Positions 1 through 11,956 of a stretch of 64,000 nucleotides of DNA are shown piece by piece (position 1 is the first letter of the stretch; each line of letters opens with the position of its first letter). This DNA comes from Isoetes taiwanensis (taxonomy: Eukaryota > Streptophyta > Lycopodiopsida > Isoetales > Isoetaceae): NCBI GenBank assembly GCA_021234155.1, contig JAJEKV010000032.1:7722736-7786735 (forward strand), written 5' to 3'. The notes beneath the pieces are model-generated. The model was not told the origin of the DNA, searched no databases, and saw nothing but the letters and a program-made list of their open reading frames with translations. The translations under genes were made by a program, and so were the position numbers.

Positions 1-102
1 GATTGGGTTATGTATTCTTGGCACATGCAGTCAACACCTTCAATAAATTTCACAAACTTGACGCTCCCATAAGATCATGCAACTATGGGAGCTCTTGGAT
101 CT

Positions 103-103
<1 letters not shown>

Positions 104-161
<58 letters not shown>
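104..161. repeat. (GATA)n microsatellite
   Basis: About 14 uninterrupted GATA units are seen directly. The surrounding sequence is unique and AT-rich. Confidence 0.97.
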
Positions 162-760
162 TATTTTTACGTCATGTCACATTGGCAGTGTCCATGAGGA
201 CACATGACATGAAGTTGCAGAGGTCATGCTATCATAAATCTATTTAAGTTCTAGGCTCAAAACTTGATTGTAATACCATTCTGTGTTTGAATATGTAGGC
301 TTACGGGTTCTAAGCTTGAAGAAAGGAATCTTCTTTTTATTGAATTAGGTTAATTTTTGGAGACATATCCCATGTATGGAGCCTGATATTTTAAACTCAT
401 CCAGAATATACAAAGGAGTTTTTTATTTAATGGATTAAGAGCAGTATCCATGTCTCTTTCCTTCCATTCTTCTTCCCAGGCAGGCGTATTCACTGTTCAA
501 GTGACAGCTAAGAATGTCAGATCCTTTAATATGACAACCACAATAAGGTAAACAAACAGTAGACTGTGGTTCATTTTCCTATTGATTCTCATGTCTAAGC
601 AAACCATTCTTATCTTTAAGCAGGCTTATATCTCAGTTGCTGTGTTTATACGCTCTTTTACAATGAAGGCACTAAACATAGAATTAATATCTAGAAAGGC
701 AAATGTCAAAGAAATATTTTTGCAATAAACTTCATGCGCAAAATTGGCATTACACATTGT

Positions 761-858
761 GCTCTATTTCGTGTTCCAGTCATACAACAAAGTAAAGAAA
801 ATTCCCTTGCTCTATTTCGTGTTCCAGTCATACAACAAAGTAAAGAAAATTCCCTTGC
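761..858. repeat. 48-bp tandem duplication
   Basis: Two identical 48-bp copies beginning gctctatttcgtgttccagt lie head to tail. A short open frame on the minus strand crosses the junction and exists because of the duplication. It is not considered a gene. Confidence 0.95.
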
Positions 859-1082
859 ATGCCAGAATTGACTTGTCTTATATCAACAATACATAGGTCC
901 TCTCTTGCATTAGCTAGTGAAGCTTTAAAGCAAGGTGAATTGGAAAGTTGAATTGCTAGTTGTAGTTCTAAGCAACCTTGTTCATTGTTTCTCATGCCTT
1001 CCAACTTATCCCAGAACCCATTTCTTTTTGCCAAGTTTGGTATGTTTGATTTCTATCTTATCTTAATATGTATATAGAAACT

Positions 1083-1126
1083 CATGGGGGTGGTTACAAA
1101 ATGGCATGGGGGTGGTTACAAAATAG
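1083..1126. repeat. 22-bp tandem duplication
   Basis: The unit catgggggtggttacaaaat plus two bases occurs twice in a row with one mismatch. Confidence 0.93.
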
Positions 1127-1640
1127 CATATCAGATATAAATCTTTGATCTTGGCCCTTGCATAAAAAAGTTGGTGAGGTGGCGTAGCTTAAGCCCTTGG
1201 ATTTTGATGGGGGCATGCATGAGTCATGCATGGGGGCATACACCCCATCTGTGAACCGTTGGGTCAAAGGGAAAGGCGAAATCCTAGCCCTTGATTTTTA
1301 TGGGGAAGGTGCAAGGAAGGTGCCAAAAAGAGAATTTGGTGTAGCAGATCTTAACCGTTAGATCAAAAGGTGAGCATAAATCCTAGCCATTCATTTTTTA
1401 ACATTAAATTAGTTTTTTTTGTTTTTAGGAGGTGAGGTTGGCACCCTCATTAATAAAAAAAAGTAATGAGGTGGCAAAGCATTTATTAGTGGACATTCTA
1501 GGAAGCTTCCTTTCATTTAATCGCCTTCAAAAGCACGTAGCTTGCGGTAGAGGGGTCGGATGAAGGCGAGGCCCACGCCATTGGATTCCTCTCGTCGAGA
1601 GCTTTCCAATGAGTGATACTTTGACACTATTTTGTCGCAG
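1127..1640. other. Gene-less interval with plant-repeat phrases
   Basis: No gene is seen. Phrases such as aaccgttagatcaaaaggtg and gtgaaccgttgggtcaaagg resemble terminal parts of old plant DNA transposons, but no paired inverted ends were found. Confidence 0.5.
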
Positions 1641-1659
1641 TTGGAGCCAACATGATCGA

Positions 1660-2036
1660 ACATTAAAAATCTTTTTAGAATGTTCGAGTTTCAAGGAATC
1701 TATGGTAATTTGAGGGAATCTAGGAGAATCTTTATAGGATCTTAGAGAATCCAGAGGAATATCATGAGAATCTTAGAGAATCTATGGGAATCTCAAGAGA
1801 GCATCTTTGAGAGTGTAAGGGAATCTTGATAAAATCTTTAAGAACCTAGAGGAAACTTGATGGAATCTTGGGGAGTCTGGGGGAATCTTCATAGAATCTA
1901 TGGGAACTAATCAAGAGAATCTATAGGAATCTCAAGCGCTTCTTTGGGAATCTAGCAGAATCTTGATAAAGTCTTTAAGAACCTAGAAGAATCATAATGG
2001 AATCTTAGAGAATCTAGGAGAATCTTGATAGAATCT
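1660..2036. repeat. Degenerate GAATCT-rich tandem array
   Basis: The words GGAATCT, AGAATCT and TCTTGAT recur roughly every 10 to 25 bases for nearly 380 bp, for example agaatctatgggaatctcaa. The array has no open reading frame. It abuts the 3' end of the convergent F-box gene, so part of it may lie in that gene's 3' flank. Confidence 0.85.
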
Positions 2037-2040
2037 TGTA

Positions 2041-3183
2041 TTAATATACACTTGCTTCAAGATTGCTCACTTTCAAGCTCCTTAATAAACAACAATTCTT
2101 CATTAGAACATACTTATTAAAATACTTAGCCCATTTCTTCTTGTTTGTAACTCTAAGGCTTTCAAAACTCTTCCACGTGTTTGTAGAGATGCAGTAAACT
2201 GTTGTGCTCTCAGCAATAACATTTTTCAGAAAACCGGTCTTGTGTATACACACAAGGCCTTGCCCAGAAGAAAATCCTTGAGTTGGCACATGTGTCCATG
2301 GATGAGAGGATACAAGTCTGGAAATATATTGTTCCGATTCCTCAGGAATGATCCAGGAGCATAATAATCCGGGGTGGTCAGGATGTGTACCAATCAATAC
2401 GAAGTTTCCATTACCATTGTCTTGAGCAAGAGTATGAACTTGAGTAAGAGGGTCAAGAGAGACCTTTTTTTTGGACCAAGAGTCCGAAGCTATGTGGTAT
2501 TGGTGGATGAAAATGTTGTGGAAGGAATAGAAGGAGCCATGGAAAAGCAAGGAAGTGGCGTGAGGGTGGTAGATGGGGGGTTGATACCAACTGGAAGAAT
2601 TGGAGGCGGCGAATTTCCATGAGGAAGAGCAAGATTCATAGATGAGCAACAAATTATTGTGAGCAAGGGCTATAACATAGTGGTTGCTTGTTGGGTCGAA
2701 GTTGAAGCACAAGGTACCTATGAAAACACACCATGGAGGATACAAGGAGGTCGAATCACATTTGCTAAATGGGTCGAATACCTGCACCTCGTAATAGGAT
2801 GCCTTGTTGTTCTTAATTTTTTTGCATGTGCATACCATATTATGCGAGCCTGTGACCAGGCTGCCCGAGCCCGTTTTCATTCTCACATTCCTCTTCCTCT
2901 TCCACCTTGGCGCTGAATCTGTTGAATCTGTCGGCCAAAGATCTATCCACTCCATCCCTCCCCATTCATCTATCCTGCATAACCTCTTTTCTGCGCATGC
3001 TGGTCCCCTTTTCCAAAAGGAATTGGAATGCAAATATGTGTGCCAGTATTTGGACACTAATGAGAATCTAACAAGGTCCGCAATATCCTTCACAAAGAGT
3101 AGCACATGTTCTATTATTTCGCTTGGTAATTCAGGAATTCCAGATTTCTTACGTGCCATTGAAATTCCAGCTTTCTTTGTCAT
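2041..3183 (-). CDS. F-box protein with kelch-like C-terminal region
   Basis: A single-exon frame of 380 codons. An F-box occupies about residues 15-58 (IPELPSEIIEHVLLFV, then the LVSKYW signature and a SFWKRG end), which in this family binds SKP1 in SCF ubiquitin ligases. The remainder, about residues 100-350, has spaced W/Y/F residues and short strand-like blocks as in F-box proteins with a kelch or F-box-associated beta-propeller, but no clean kelch repeat is obvious. Two start codons compete: Met1 and Met9 (ATG at 3157-3159); Met9 is closer to the F-box and equally plausible. The length is typical of the plant family, there is no internal stop, and the frame is far longer than chance in this AT-rich DNA. 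The substrate is unknown. It could be a recently silenced copy, but the sequence shows no lesion. Confidence 0.82.
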   Translation of the reverse strand: MTKKAGISMARKKSGIPELPSEIIEHVLLFVKDIADLVRFSLVSKYWHTYLHSNSFWKRGPACAEKRLCRIDEWGGMEWIDLWPTDSTDSAPRWKRKRNVRMKTGSGSLVTGSHNMVCTCKKIKNNKASYYEVQVFDPFSKCDSTSLYPPWCVFIGTLCFNFDPTSNHYVIALAHNNLLLIYESCSSSWKFAASNSSSWYQPPIYHPHATSLLFHGSFYSFHNIFIHQYHIASDSWSKKKVSLDPLTQVHTLAQDNGNGNFVLIGTHPDHPGLLCSWIIPEESEQYISRLVSSHPWTHVPTQGFSSGQGLVCIHKTGFLKNVIAESTTVYCISTNTWKSFESLRVTNKKKWAKYFNKYVLMKNCCLLRSLKVSNLEASVY

Positions 3184-3539
3184 TGAAATTGAACTGGCGC
3201 CAAGGCTAGGTTTAAGATAACTATTCGATCCAGAAAACCTAGGCTTTTATGACCTGCTGGCCTTTTATAGCCTCTTGGGATTCAACCTTTTTTGGTCTAA
3301 TTGTCCCTTTATCGGTGTCACATGCAAGTCCATTTTTAGGGAAGCGACCTTTTCCAGCAAATGTTTGGAAGCACAACCCAAATTGCTTTGCACCTTCGAC
3401 ACACTGAGGCTGAAATTCTAAACTTATCAGGTAAACATTTCCACGAGCTCGGTGTTTTGTTTCGTTTTCACATGTTTCTACAGTCTTCAAGACATGGTAA
3501 ATTTAAACTCAAAATAATGCAAAGAATCATACATTATTG

Positions 3540-4590
3540 GCGGCAGAATGTCATCACTTTTTGCATGCAGTTCTGTTTTTGGATTTGGTTGCACGGATCT
3601 TCCATGGTTGCATACAATCAGATTCAGTGGAGTTTATGTCATGGCTTTTAAATACGCTGCATAGAGATCTTGGAGGAACAAAGAAAGCCAAAAGCAGCAT
3701 GATATACAAATGGTTTCAGGTAAGATCTTTTGCTTATATTTGATAGAATCATGTGCTCCTTGGTGTTAAACTTGATGTTAAAATCTTCCATTGCAGGGTG
3801 AATCAGAAGTATTCAAGGAAGTCCAGAAAAGAAGTATAATGGATAAAAGGGATGAGGCAATAAATGGAGAAGATGAAAGAGCTGAATCATATGAAGTGAA
3901 AAGGGAGACTAGAATGCCGTTTTTAATGCTTGATCTTGACTTTCCTCCACCTCCTCTTTTCAACTATGCTATGGAGAAAAATATCATTCCTCAGGTACTG
4001 AATGTTGCTCAAACCTTTCATATAAACGTCCTTTTATTATCATTTACATGACCGCAACCATTTTATTGCTATTGCAGGTTCCATTGTTTAACATGTGATA
4101 CCATGTAACTAGGCTTCCACAATACGTAATTCTACACATGAGGCAGTTACTAAGAACAACTTGCTTATTGAGAAGAATCCAACTTTGGGTAAGGTGGTTT
4201 TCATGAACAGACTTTAGTCAAGGTTTATATCAAGTAAGTCAAATAACTGTTCGATGGACATTCCCTATGCAGTAACATTTCCTGTGAAGCACTTGGAGCT
4301 GAAGGATTTATATCCTTTTAACAAGAAGACAAGATCAAAGTATGATTTAATTGCTAACTTGTCCATGATGGGAAACCTGGTGAAGGGCCATATAGATTGT
4401 TTGTTCAGCGCAAATCAGAAGAGATCTGGTAAGCTTTTGCAGGGATATTTATGATAGAGAATAAAGTGACACTTGTCAATAATTCTGGTGGTGCTGTATG
4501 CAAGATCTTCACCTGGCAGAAACTTTACCTCAAATGGTTGCTCTTTCTAAAGCATACATGCAGATATATGAGCCTCAAATTTTCATCTCT
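3540..4590 (+). pseudogene. Decayed USP39/SAD1-like tri-snRNP ubiquitin-protease-fold protein, C-terminal part
   Basis: Consecutive fragments match the C-terminal half of the U4/U6.U5 tri-snRNP-associated protein 2 family, a catalytically inactive ubiquitin-protease-like splicing factor. In order: SVEFMSWLLNTLHRDLGG (about 3620-3719); an exon at 3798-3994 with PFLMLDLDFPPPPLF and MEKNIIPQ; RLPQY followed by ILHMR (about 4110-4145); FPVKHLELKD with RSKYDLIANL (4272-4432); and MQDLHLAETLPQMVALSKAY (about 4498-4580). Introns are still present: GT-AG boundaries lie at 3720/3797, 3995/4079 and about 4191/4271. It is therefore a genomic duplicate and not a retrocopy. Stops and shifts around 4095-4150, a missing segment after VPLFN, and loss of the last splice acceptor show it is dead. 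The N-terminal half was not found upstream. Confidence 0.78.
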
Positions 4591-4676
4591 TGCAAGAAGA
4601 TAGGGAATGGAAATGCTCAGAAATTGCAACATTGAAACTTTGTTATGTCTGTGTAGCCACGATAATTGCAGAACAA

Positions 4677-4752
4677 GGAGACATTAATAAGAGGGTAAGT
4701 TCGATCACTTTTCTGGAGACATTAATAAGAGGATAAGTTCGACCACTTTTCT
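4677..4752. repeat. 38-bp tandem duplication
   Basis: The unit ggagacattaataagagggt and its following 18 bases occurs twice, differing at about two positions. Confidence 0.93.
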
Positions 4753-6590
4753 GCTCTTTCTAGCAGATCACGACCCAATGACTGGATGAAGCTGATGCTT
4801 AGGCCAGTATATCATTCTTGTGATTTGGGTTTGGTTCTTTTTCACTTGATTTTTGGGTCTTTTTGTTCTGCCATAATTCGACCTGGCTTATCCTGGAATC
4901 TGTATGGCCTCTCTGTCTCTATTCTAGGTTAAATTGTCTGCTTACTTTGCACTGATTCCAGGGCACAGGAATGCTTTCAAGAATCATGTGCATACATGGA
5001 CATCACCACCATCATGATACTTTCTTTTGCTGTTTTGACATACTCCAGGAACCTTGCTCCAAATTCAACTCCATAAAGAAGGCTTTATTTTGCAACATGC
5101 CGTCAATTCTTCACTCCATCCCAAAAGTGCATCTGTATAAAATCAGAGGAAACAGAGGACTTGGGCAAGTAAGAGACATCGTATTTGCTATTTCCTAGGT
5201 TTTGTTATGGAGATAAATCATGAGATCATGAGCTGACCAAGCATCTGCAGTAAACAAGGATAATAGTCTTCAATTGGAAATCCCAGTTTCTGAGGAAGAG
5301 ACGTGTTCCATGAAGTTTGGACATTTGAATAGGAGGTCTTCTATCAACATAAAGTAAAGATGACAGCGATCCCAGCCTGCCTAAGGCAAATTTTAATGCA
5401 AGGTAAGAAATTCAACAGAAGCCTGACATAATCTTCTTTCTGATTTAGCGCTGCTTGTTATGCTGCTTGCATCAAGGAAGCAGGAACATGCTAGCAAATC
5501 ATGTAGCTTATGATTGCTTACGATACTGATTAGATGCTCGGTTTATATCTAGTTGAATAAAGGTCCAGGTCTTATGAAAAGAAAAATAATTGCAGAAGTC
5601 TCTTTTATATCATGTGTATGATAATTGCGACAATAGGGGCCATATCCTTGACATTATGGCATCCTTGGTGGGTGACATTTTTTATTCCTTTTGAAATGAT
5701 GCTGCAAGAAAATGGTGAATCTTTACCAGCAAATGCACATGAGGTCTGCAATTAGGTTCACAACAAAGAATATGGATGATGGTCTATTACAGAGATCTGG
5801 TCCGCTACACAATACCTTATGCATGGATAGGGTATTTCGGCAAAAACATTTCAGCTTCCAGAATTTTCTGCGTATTCCTTAACAATTCCTACCTGCCATA
5901 ACTCCTCCAAACGTATCAATGTTTCTTATGTAATACATTGTATACGATATCATTCAAAAAATTGCCTCTCAAGTGTTTGATAAAATGGCTACATAAAATG
6001 CTATTCAATTGATCATGATAATTGATGGGTATATCAGGCAAGCCTTTCACAGCGACGTCTTAATGTTGCATCTACAGTTCTTGTTCACTATGGTATTCCA
6101 CTCCATGGCATAAATCATTTGACATGAACTTTAGTCTGACAGGGTAATAATCCAAGAATGCTTGTTTTAAGATGGGTCTGGCAATTGAGAAACGCTGCCG
6201 CCAAGCACGTCCTTCATGCAGATTATGTCCTATTCTGTATAGTCATATTTATGCTTGCAGTTTTTTCTTGGTTCGTCTTTTTGTAATTTTCTGATGCCAT
6301 AATCATGTGCTTCTTATTTCCATAGAGTGCATTTTTTGAAATTACGTGTGGAATTGTCTCACTCCAGTATTGCAGTTGTTGGCTTGGATCGTTGCAGATC
6401 TGGGTTGAGATATATGTAGCAGTTCCTAAAATTTACGTTTCACATTATGTCCCTATCAGATATGATCCAGCTTGGAACTGCAGCAGACAAACAAATTTAC
6501 AATACAATTATCAAACACTTGGATTCAAGGTCTTAATTTATATATTTCTTTAATCTATACCACCCTTCAATTTGGATTTACAATATTTCT
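4753..6590. other. Gene-less AT-rich interval
   Basis: Only short frames under 80 codons without recognisable motifs. It may include former 3' flank or further intronic debris of the USP39-like copy just upstream, but no exon could be identified. Confidence 0.5.
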
Positions 6591-6599
6591 AAGCATCAA

Positions 6600-6925
6600 A
6601 CTTTTGCCCTGGATAAAACCTTTTTAGGGCTAAATAGGTTGGCAATCTGGACGTTAGTTGTGTGATTCCTCTTTTTGCATTTTACTACCACATAGCGGCA
6701 GCATCCAACTGGACATGTGACCACATACCACACTACATTGCTTGGTTGGGCCCTGCCCCCAACTGCTTTACGTTGCGTTTGTTGGGATTTGACCCCCAAC
6801 AGTAACAGTATCGAGTGCGATTCTGAGCGGTCTCAAACTCGAGACCACATGCTAAGGAACTATCGAGACCACATGCTAAGGAACTAGTGTGTTACCACTG
6901 GACTAAACGCCCAGAACAGAAAGAA
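6600..6925 (-). mobile_element. tRNA-derived SINE (candidate)
   Basis: On the minus strand an A-box, TAGTCCAGTGG (6895-6905), is followed by a B-box-like AGTTTGAGACC (6829-6839) within ggtctcgagtttgagacc. This is the order and sequence of an internal RNA polymerase III promoter as in tRNA-derived SINEs. A 24-bp unit between the boxes, starting tcgagaccacatgctaagga on the plus strand, is duplicated in tandem (6839-6862 and 6863-6886), which makes the head longer than a tRNA. The element then runs about 230 bp towards 6600; its exact 3' end is not clear. Confidence 0.6.
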
Positions 6926-9920
6926 AGAAACAACTTTCACTGATTTTTGAAACAAAAACAACTTTCACCGAGGTATGTCCATTCTTGTGCATGGTGTTGC
7001 CACACATGGCTATAAATCATTGACTGAAAAGGAAGGCGCGCAGTTAGGAACTATTGTGATTTTTTATTTTTTTGCGTTTATTAGGATGTGTAGATACATA
7101 TATTAACGTGGATAGATGTGTATTGTAGGTGCATTAGATCTATACGCAGAGTTTGAATATACAATGTTTCTAAGGCATATATCGCAAGTGAATGATGTAA
7201 AAAAAACTGAGATAACATAAAATTTATGGATGATGCAGTCAATTGTTGGAACAAAACTATGCCATCTCTATGATATCCACCCTCTTCACAATTTAAGCAA
7301 TCTTTGCATCTCTTTTACAACCACATTACATGAATATAGAGATTTGGGATAATAGGATAAAGTTATGCTTTACAGATAACCATCTTCACGCTTTTAATTC
7401 ATCACACAGTTGCATTGCATCCAGCTCATCTCATCACCAACAAATTTAACACGTTGAATAATGGCTTTTGTATGTCTCAATGACTGAAATTAGATGGGAA
7501 AACAACATAACTCCTCATTCGGTTTGCTATCTTATCTTTTTTGTCATTAACAAACACAATGCTGAAGAAAGAGTAATCATACACAAATTTGATTTGACAT
7601 TCAGTGGCAAGAAATGAGTTTGTATAATCGTTTTCAAAATATGGAGGCAGCCATAATTTGATGTGCTTTTTGATGTGCAGCTAATAACAAAGATAAGAAT
7701 CAAGTGCACGATTCTGAATGATTTAGAAGTTGTTACTTATTCTAAATAATTTAGAAGTTCTTGCTCATCTCTACAATAGGAAGCAAATGAGCTTCGTTTG
7801 CATGAAGAGAAATGGTGGCACAACATGGAGGATTATATCCTATTGTCTTCCTTTACGTCGAGTATTGGCTGAGTGACAATGTTGTTAGCATGATGCAACA
7901 ATTAAGGCAACTTCTCAGTTTGAAATGCAAGCAGAACTATCTGTGGCATGTACTGTAAGTAAGCTATTGTATGGAAATGACAACAAAGTGCAATCCATAT
8001 AGTAACTTTACAAAGAATGTCCTTTAAGTAGCAACATGATCTGCCTGCCTGACTTGTATTCTTCCCTTCATTTGCATCTGACCATGTTGTATTCAGGGAC
8101 ATTAGTTTCAACACCAGAGCTCATGCGCAAAATGGGAAAGACCAAAGCTACATCTCCAAAATGCAAATTCTCAAGATCAAAAGAGATGTGTACATAGAGA
8201 TAGGAATTGTGGAGTCACAAAGTGGGTCACCGTGTCTATGGCAAGTGAGTAAATAGCTATCACATTTCAATGATGCCATGCTTATAAGTTCTCTTGATGA
8301 AATAGTTAATTTTATAAGTGCTAGGCCACATCACCCCTATCGACATTGGCCCTGGGTTTATTATTGTAATCATTCCAACGTGAATGCATGAAGGCATTTT
8401 ATCGTGTTTTAGGCATTTTACCACTTTCCTGCATTACCAAGCATGAAATAGTAATTGTATGATCAATACATAAGACATGTAATTCGTGTTTTATCATGTT
8501 CCTGCATAAATCTACAGATCCTGATGTGTGTCATCCGTTAGCAGTCTCTACATTTGCAAGAACAAAAATGACATAGATTTTGCATGATTTACTCATGTCG
8601 CTCTTGTAATAATAACAATGTTGCTTGACCTCTACTGCATGATATGCTAACAAGATAGAAACATTACCAATGAAGCAAATGTTACAATTTTTGAAAGCTT
8701 GGAGCAACATAAGAGAAAGAACATGCAATCAAATGAAAAGAATATGATGGTCCTAACCGTTTTCGCCATTACCATATCTACATGGAGTAGGTGCAACTTA
8801 GTGCGCCTTCGAACATAGGAGGCTTCATGAAGCTAAAGAAATTTCGAGACTGCAACAAATAACTCCTATCAATACTTTCTGGAAACAAATGAGATGTCAC
8901 TTTCTGAAAATAACACATCATTTGCAAGATTAACTCTATTTGCAATATAGGAACCAATTATGGGGTCCTTCTAGCCATTGGATGAATCCAATGTGTTGCA
9001 TCTTCTACTGCACATTCTTAAAATAGGAATCAATTAAAGATGTCAATGCATGATTGCTTGTGTCCTTGTGCTGCTTCTGTCTTGAAATACATTTTTCGAC
9101 CAATGGATCTTACCTTTCAACTTTTATCGCGCCCTTGTCACATGCGGAGCTTGGCAGCTAAGTGCTGAACTTAAAATACCAATAAATAATGGAACTATTC
9201 ACAAAAAATAAAGCAATTAAATGCATTGTAAATGTCCTTAGACATGAAGGAGGACTCCATAATATGTCTTTATGCTGATGGATTAGCATATGTACAAAAC
9301 AATGAATCTGAACATGTAAAATGCCTCTTTCCTTTATGGAATTTTAAATATGATTAACTTCTTATATTGCAAGAAGAAGTGATAAAAGATTTCCAAGCCC
9401 ATCATTTCTTACAACATACTTCATATTCTGTAGCTAAATAGAGCGACACATCATACAATACAACTGTGGTACTTCCATGTCTATATCTACTCAGCAGTAT
9501 AGACCTCTAGAGCCTGGAGGAGATTAGCACCCAAAAGGATATTGTAAATTAGAACCACAAATTGTAAAAGGAGGGAGTATAAACAACAATTGACTATTCA
9601 TCCCTTAGTTGACATCTAAGCCTGTATATTCATGTATGTTCACTATAGTTCCTAACATCATCTCATGTATGCACACAAAAATATCAATCTGCCTGTGTGG
9701 CTGGAACCTAAGAATAAGACGATTTGGACAGGACCGGAATGTGTGAATTTGGGAACCTAGCAATGGTCATTTTATGGGTGCTTTTCAGAAATTCTGTAAT
9801 GGAATACTATAATTGCCAGCCGATATACATTGTCTGAAACCACAATGAGCAAAGCAGGCCCAAAAAATGACAGGCCAAGTCTATGTAGCACAAAATCTTA
9901 AGGTGCAAAAACAAAAAGAA
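6926..9920. other. Gene-less AT-rich interval
   Basis: Nearly 3 kb of about two-thirds AT sequence with scattered short frames and no domain signature, tRNA or obvious repeat structure. Confidence 0.55.
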
Positions 9921-9926
9921 GTACCT

Positions 9927-10023
9927 GTAATGTTTAGCAGAAGGGCCTGTATATAGCTACTTGAAGGACCAGACGGAGTGCTATGAGCAATCTGAAGATA
10001 ATGCTTAGCTCGATCATAATCCT
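9927..10023 (-). other. Isolated exon-like TPR fragment
   Basis: Read on the minus strand, ctctatatgtaccttgcag (an intron-like acceptor) is followed by an open stretch encoding DYDRAKHYLQIAH then SGPSSSYIQALLLN, ending before a donor-like ACAG/GTACTT. The spacing of A, Y, L and A resembles one tetratricopeptide repeat helix pair. No partner exons were recognised nearby. It could be a real exon of a gene with long introns, or debris. Confidence 0.35.
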
Positions 10024-10115
10024 GCAAGGTACATATAGAGAAGGAGCCTTTGTCAAGAAGCTAAACACATTTTTATTAATCAGATACTTTGCAGGATTAT
10101 AATGAAGCTAAGAAG
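9999..10115. repeat. Short imperfect inverted repeat
   Basis: cttagctcgatcataatcct (left, from 9999) pairs with aggattataatgaagctaag (right, to about 10115), with four mismatches and about 70 bases between. The left arm overlaps the exon-like TPR fragment. Confidence 0.55.
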
Positions 10116-11261
10116 TGTCTTCAAACGAACTGTGTTTTCAATTGAGCCGCCTGGCCATGGCTTGTCATACAACCACAACTACAACCGAGGCAATAAATAA
10201 AAAAATGATCATGAAACCATCAATCCCAACACCGAAGAGTACCTTCATTGTCTAAACATTCTATAGAGAGATGAGTTCAATTAGAATGAATATGCTTGTT
10301 AATTCTTTTATTGGTGATATGGCACAAAAGGAATTTGATATACTACATTGTTTCAGAAGAAATGGTTCAGGAGAAATGATTCAGAAGACCAATATATGTT
10401 AATCTAACAGCTGCATGCAAGGGGTGCAAAAGCACCTAAGTAGACCATTTGATACAGAGACTTATCAAACAAAAATTTAAGGCCATGTCTTTGAATATAG
10501 CACACGGATTCATCGAAGCAAAGGAACAAAAAAAATGGGGCAGAGCAGAGCTTCCATGCCTACAAAAACCTTAGCCTATATGCAATATACTGTGGCATCC
10601 AAAAAGAGTATTCCAATCAGTGCCATACCGTGGATATTGGTGATGGCACCCTAAATCTGTCTCTATATTCAGACATAAAGCATGTCTTACAAAACTGTTC
10701 TTAGCATAATAAGTTCTCTTGCATGGTGTTAAGCCTAGACATAGAGCTCTTGGATGGTGATAATATTCATGAAAAGAAGAACTAAAGGATATAAACTGGT
10801 GAAGTCGAGCCATATAAATCAAGCTCAAGTTCCTTTTCATGTACGAATAACCCTGCGATCGATTTGATAAAGGGTAAAGAAACAATATATCAAAATGCGG
10901 AAGGTTTTAACTATGATAAAGAAGGCATCTGATAATCAAACAAAGAAAAGATTTAACACAGAAGATAGGAAAGATAAGCAACTTACAATAAAAAGACATT
11001 ATGTTATCCCCTGAGAATTGGGAGATCATATTGCATCAATGACTTTGTGAGGTGAGAAACCTTGAGCTTTGAGCAATCGTCGCATGCAATCATCGTTAAG
11101 TGGAATCGGATAAGGATAGGAATAGATTGGAAACATCGGGACCCCAAAACCAAAATAATAAGAAGAAGATTTTCTCGGTTTTTTTCCCGATTTTTGGATA
11201 ATTGGGTCTTTTTTGCCGACATGCAAAAGCCCCAAAACCTTAGGAAATCACCCAAAAAAAA

Positions 11262-11279
11262 AAAAAGAAAAAAAAAAAC
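11262..11279. repeat. Poly(A) tract
   Basis: An A-rich run interrupted by single Gs. It may be a retroelement tail on the plus strand, but no element body was recognised to its left. Confidence 0.6.
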
Positions 11280-11823
11280 CAAGTAGTTTTCCTCTAGACC
11301 GGAAAAACCAAATAAAAAAAATAGATTAACTTTTATTGCTTTTTAGTTGGACCATCTTAATTAAATAATCAAATTGGGCTACAAGTTTCTCTTTGCACAT
11401 CTTCATCAAACAACCAAATTTGGCTACAATATTTCCTTGGCACATCAAGCAATCAAATTGGGCTACAAATGTTCTCTTTGGCAAACCACTTATCTAATTG
11501 TGCGTGATTAAAGTTGTTTACATTGCCATGCGTGATTATACTATGCTATTATTGAAAAAATCTACAAATTTATCATGCGTCTTTACCTTATACAAATTTG
11601 TCATGTGTTCCTACCTTATACATTCATGACAAATTTGAGAGATGCCACAACTATGTGTAGCTAATTATACAATTAGACTAGATATGCATGACAAATATGA
11701 ATTTGCCACTTGTTTGGTAAATGACAATGACATGTCCTTTTGCAATCGCTTCCTGATGAAAAGCCCAGCAACGTTGGGCACTTTTTCTAGTTTATAATAA
11801 ATGGGGACATTCTTGAACATTCC

Positions 11824-11956
11824 TATTTAATACTATTACATATCTCAGTCTGCCCATCTGCCTGAGGATGATAGGCTGTGCTCATCAAAATTTTCATCTT
11901 AATTCTGTTGAAGTCGTCCTTTAAAATGCGCTTATAAACTTCAAGTCGCGATGACA
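11824..11956 (-). mobile_element. Ty3/gypsy integrase fragment
   Basis: On the minus strand, codons spell KILMSTAYHPQADGQTE. The AYHPQ-DGQTE block is the conserved integrase core motif of plant Ty3/gypsy polyproteins, upstream of the catalytic glutamate. A stop follows about six codons later, and no RT or LTR is evident around it. It is a short relic of an old insertion. Confidence 0.75.

Noticed and set aside
104-161. GATA repeat as a regulatory GATA-factor cluster
   Set aside because: A pure microsatellite; no gene starts nearby in the right position.
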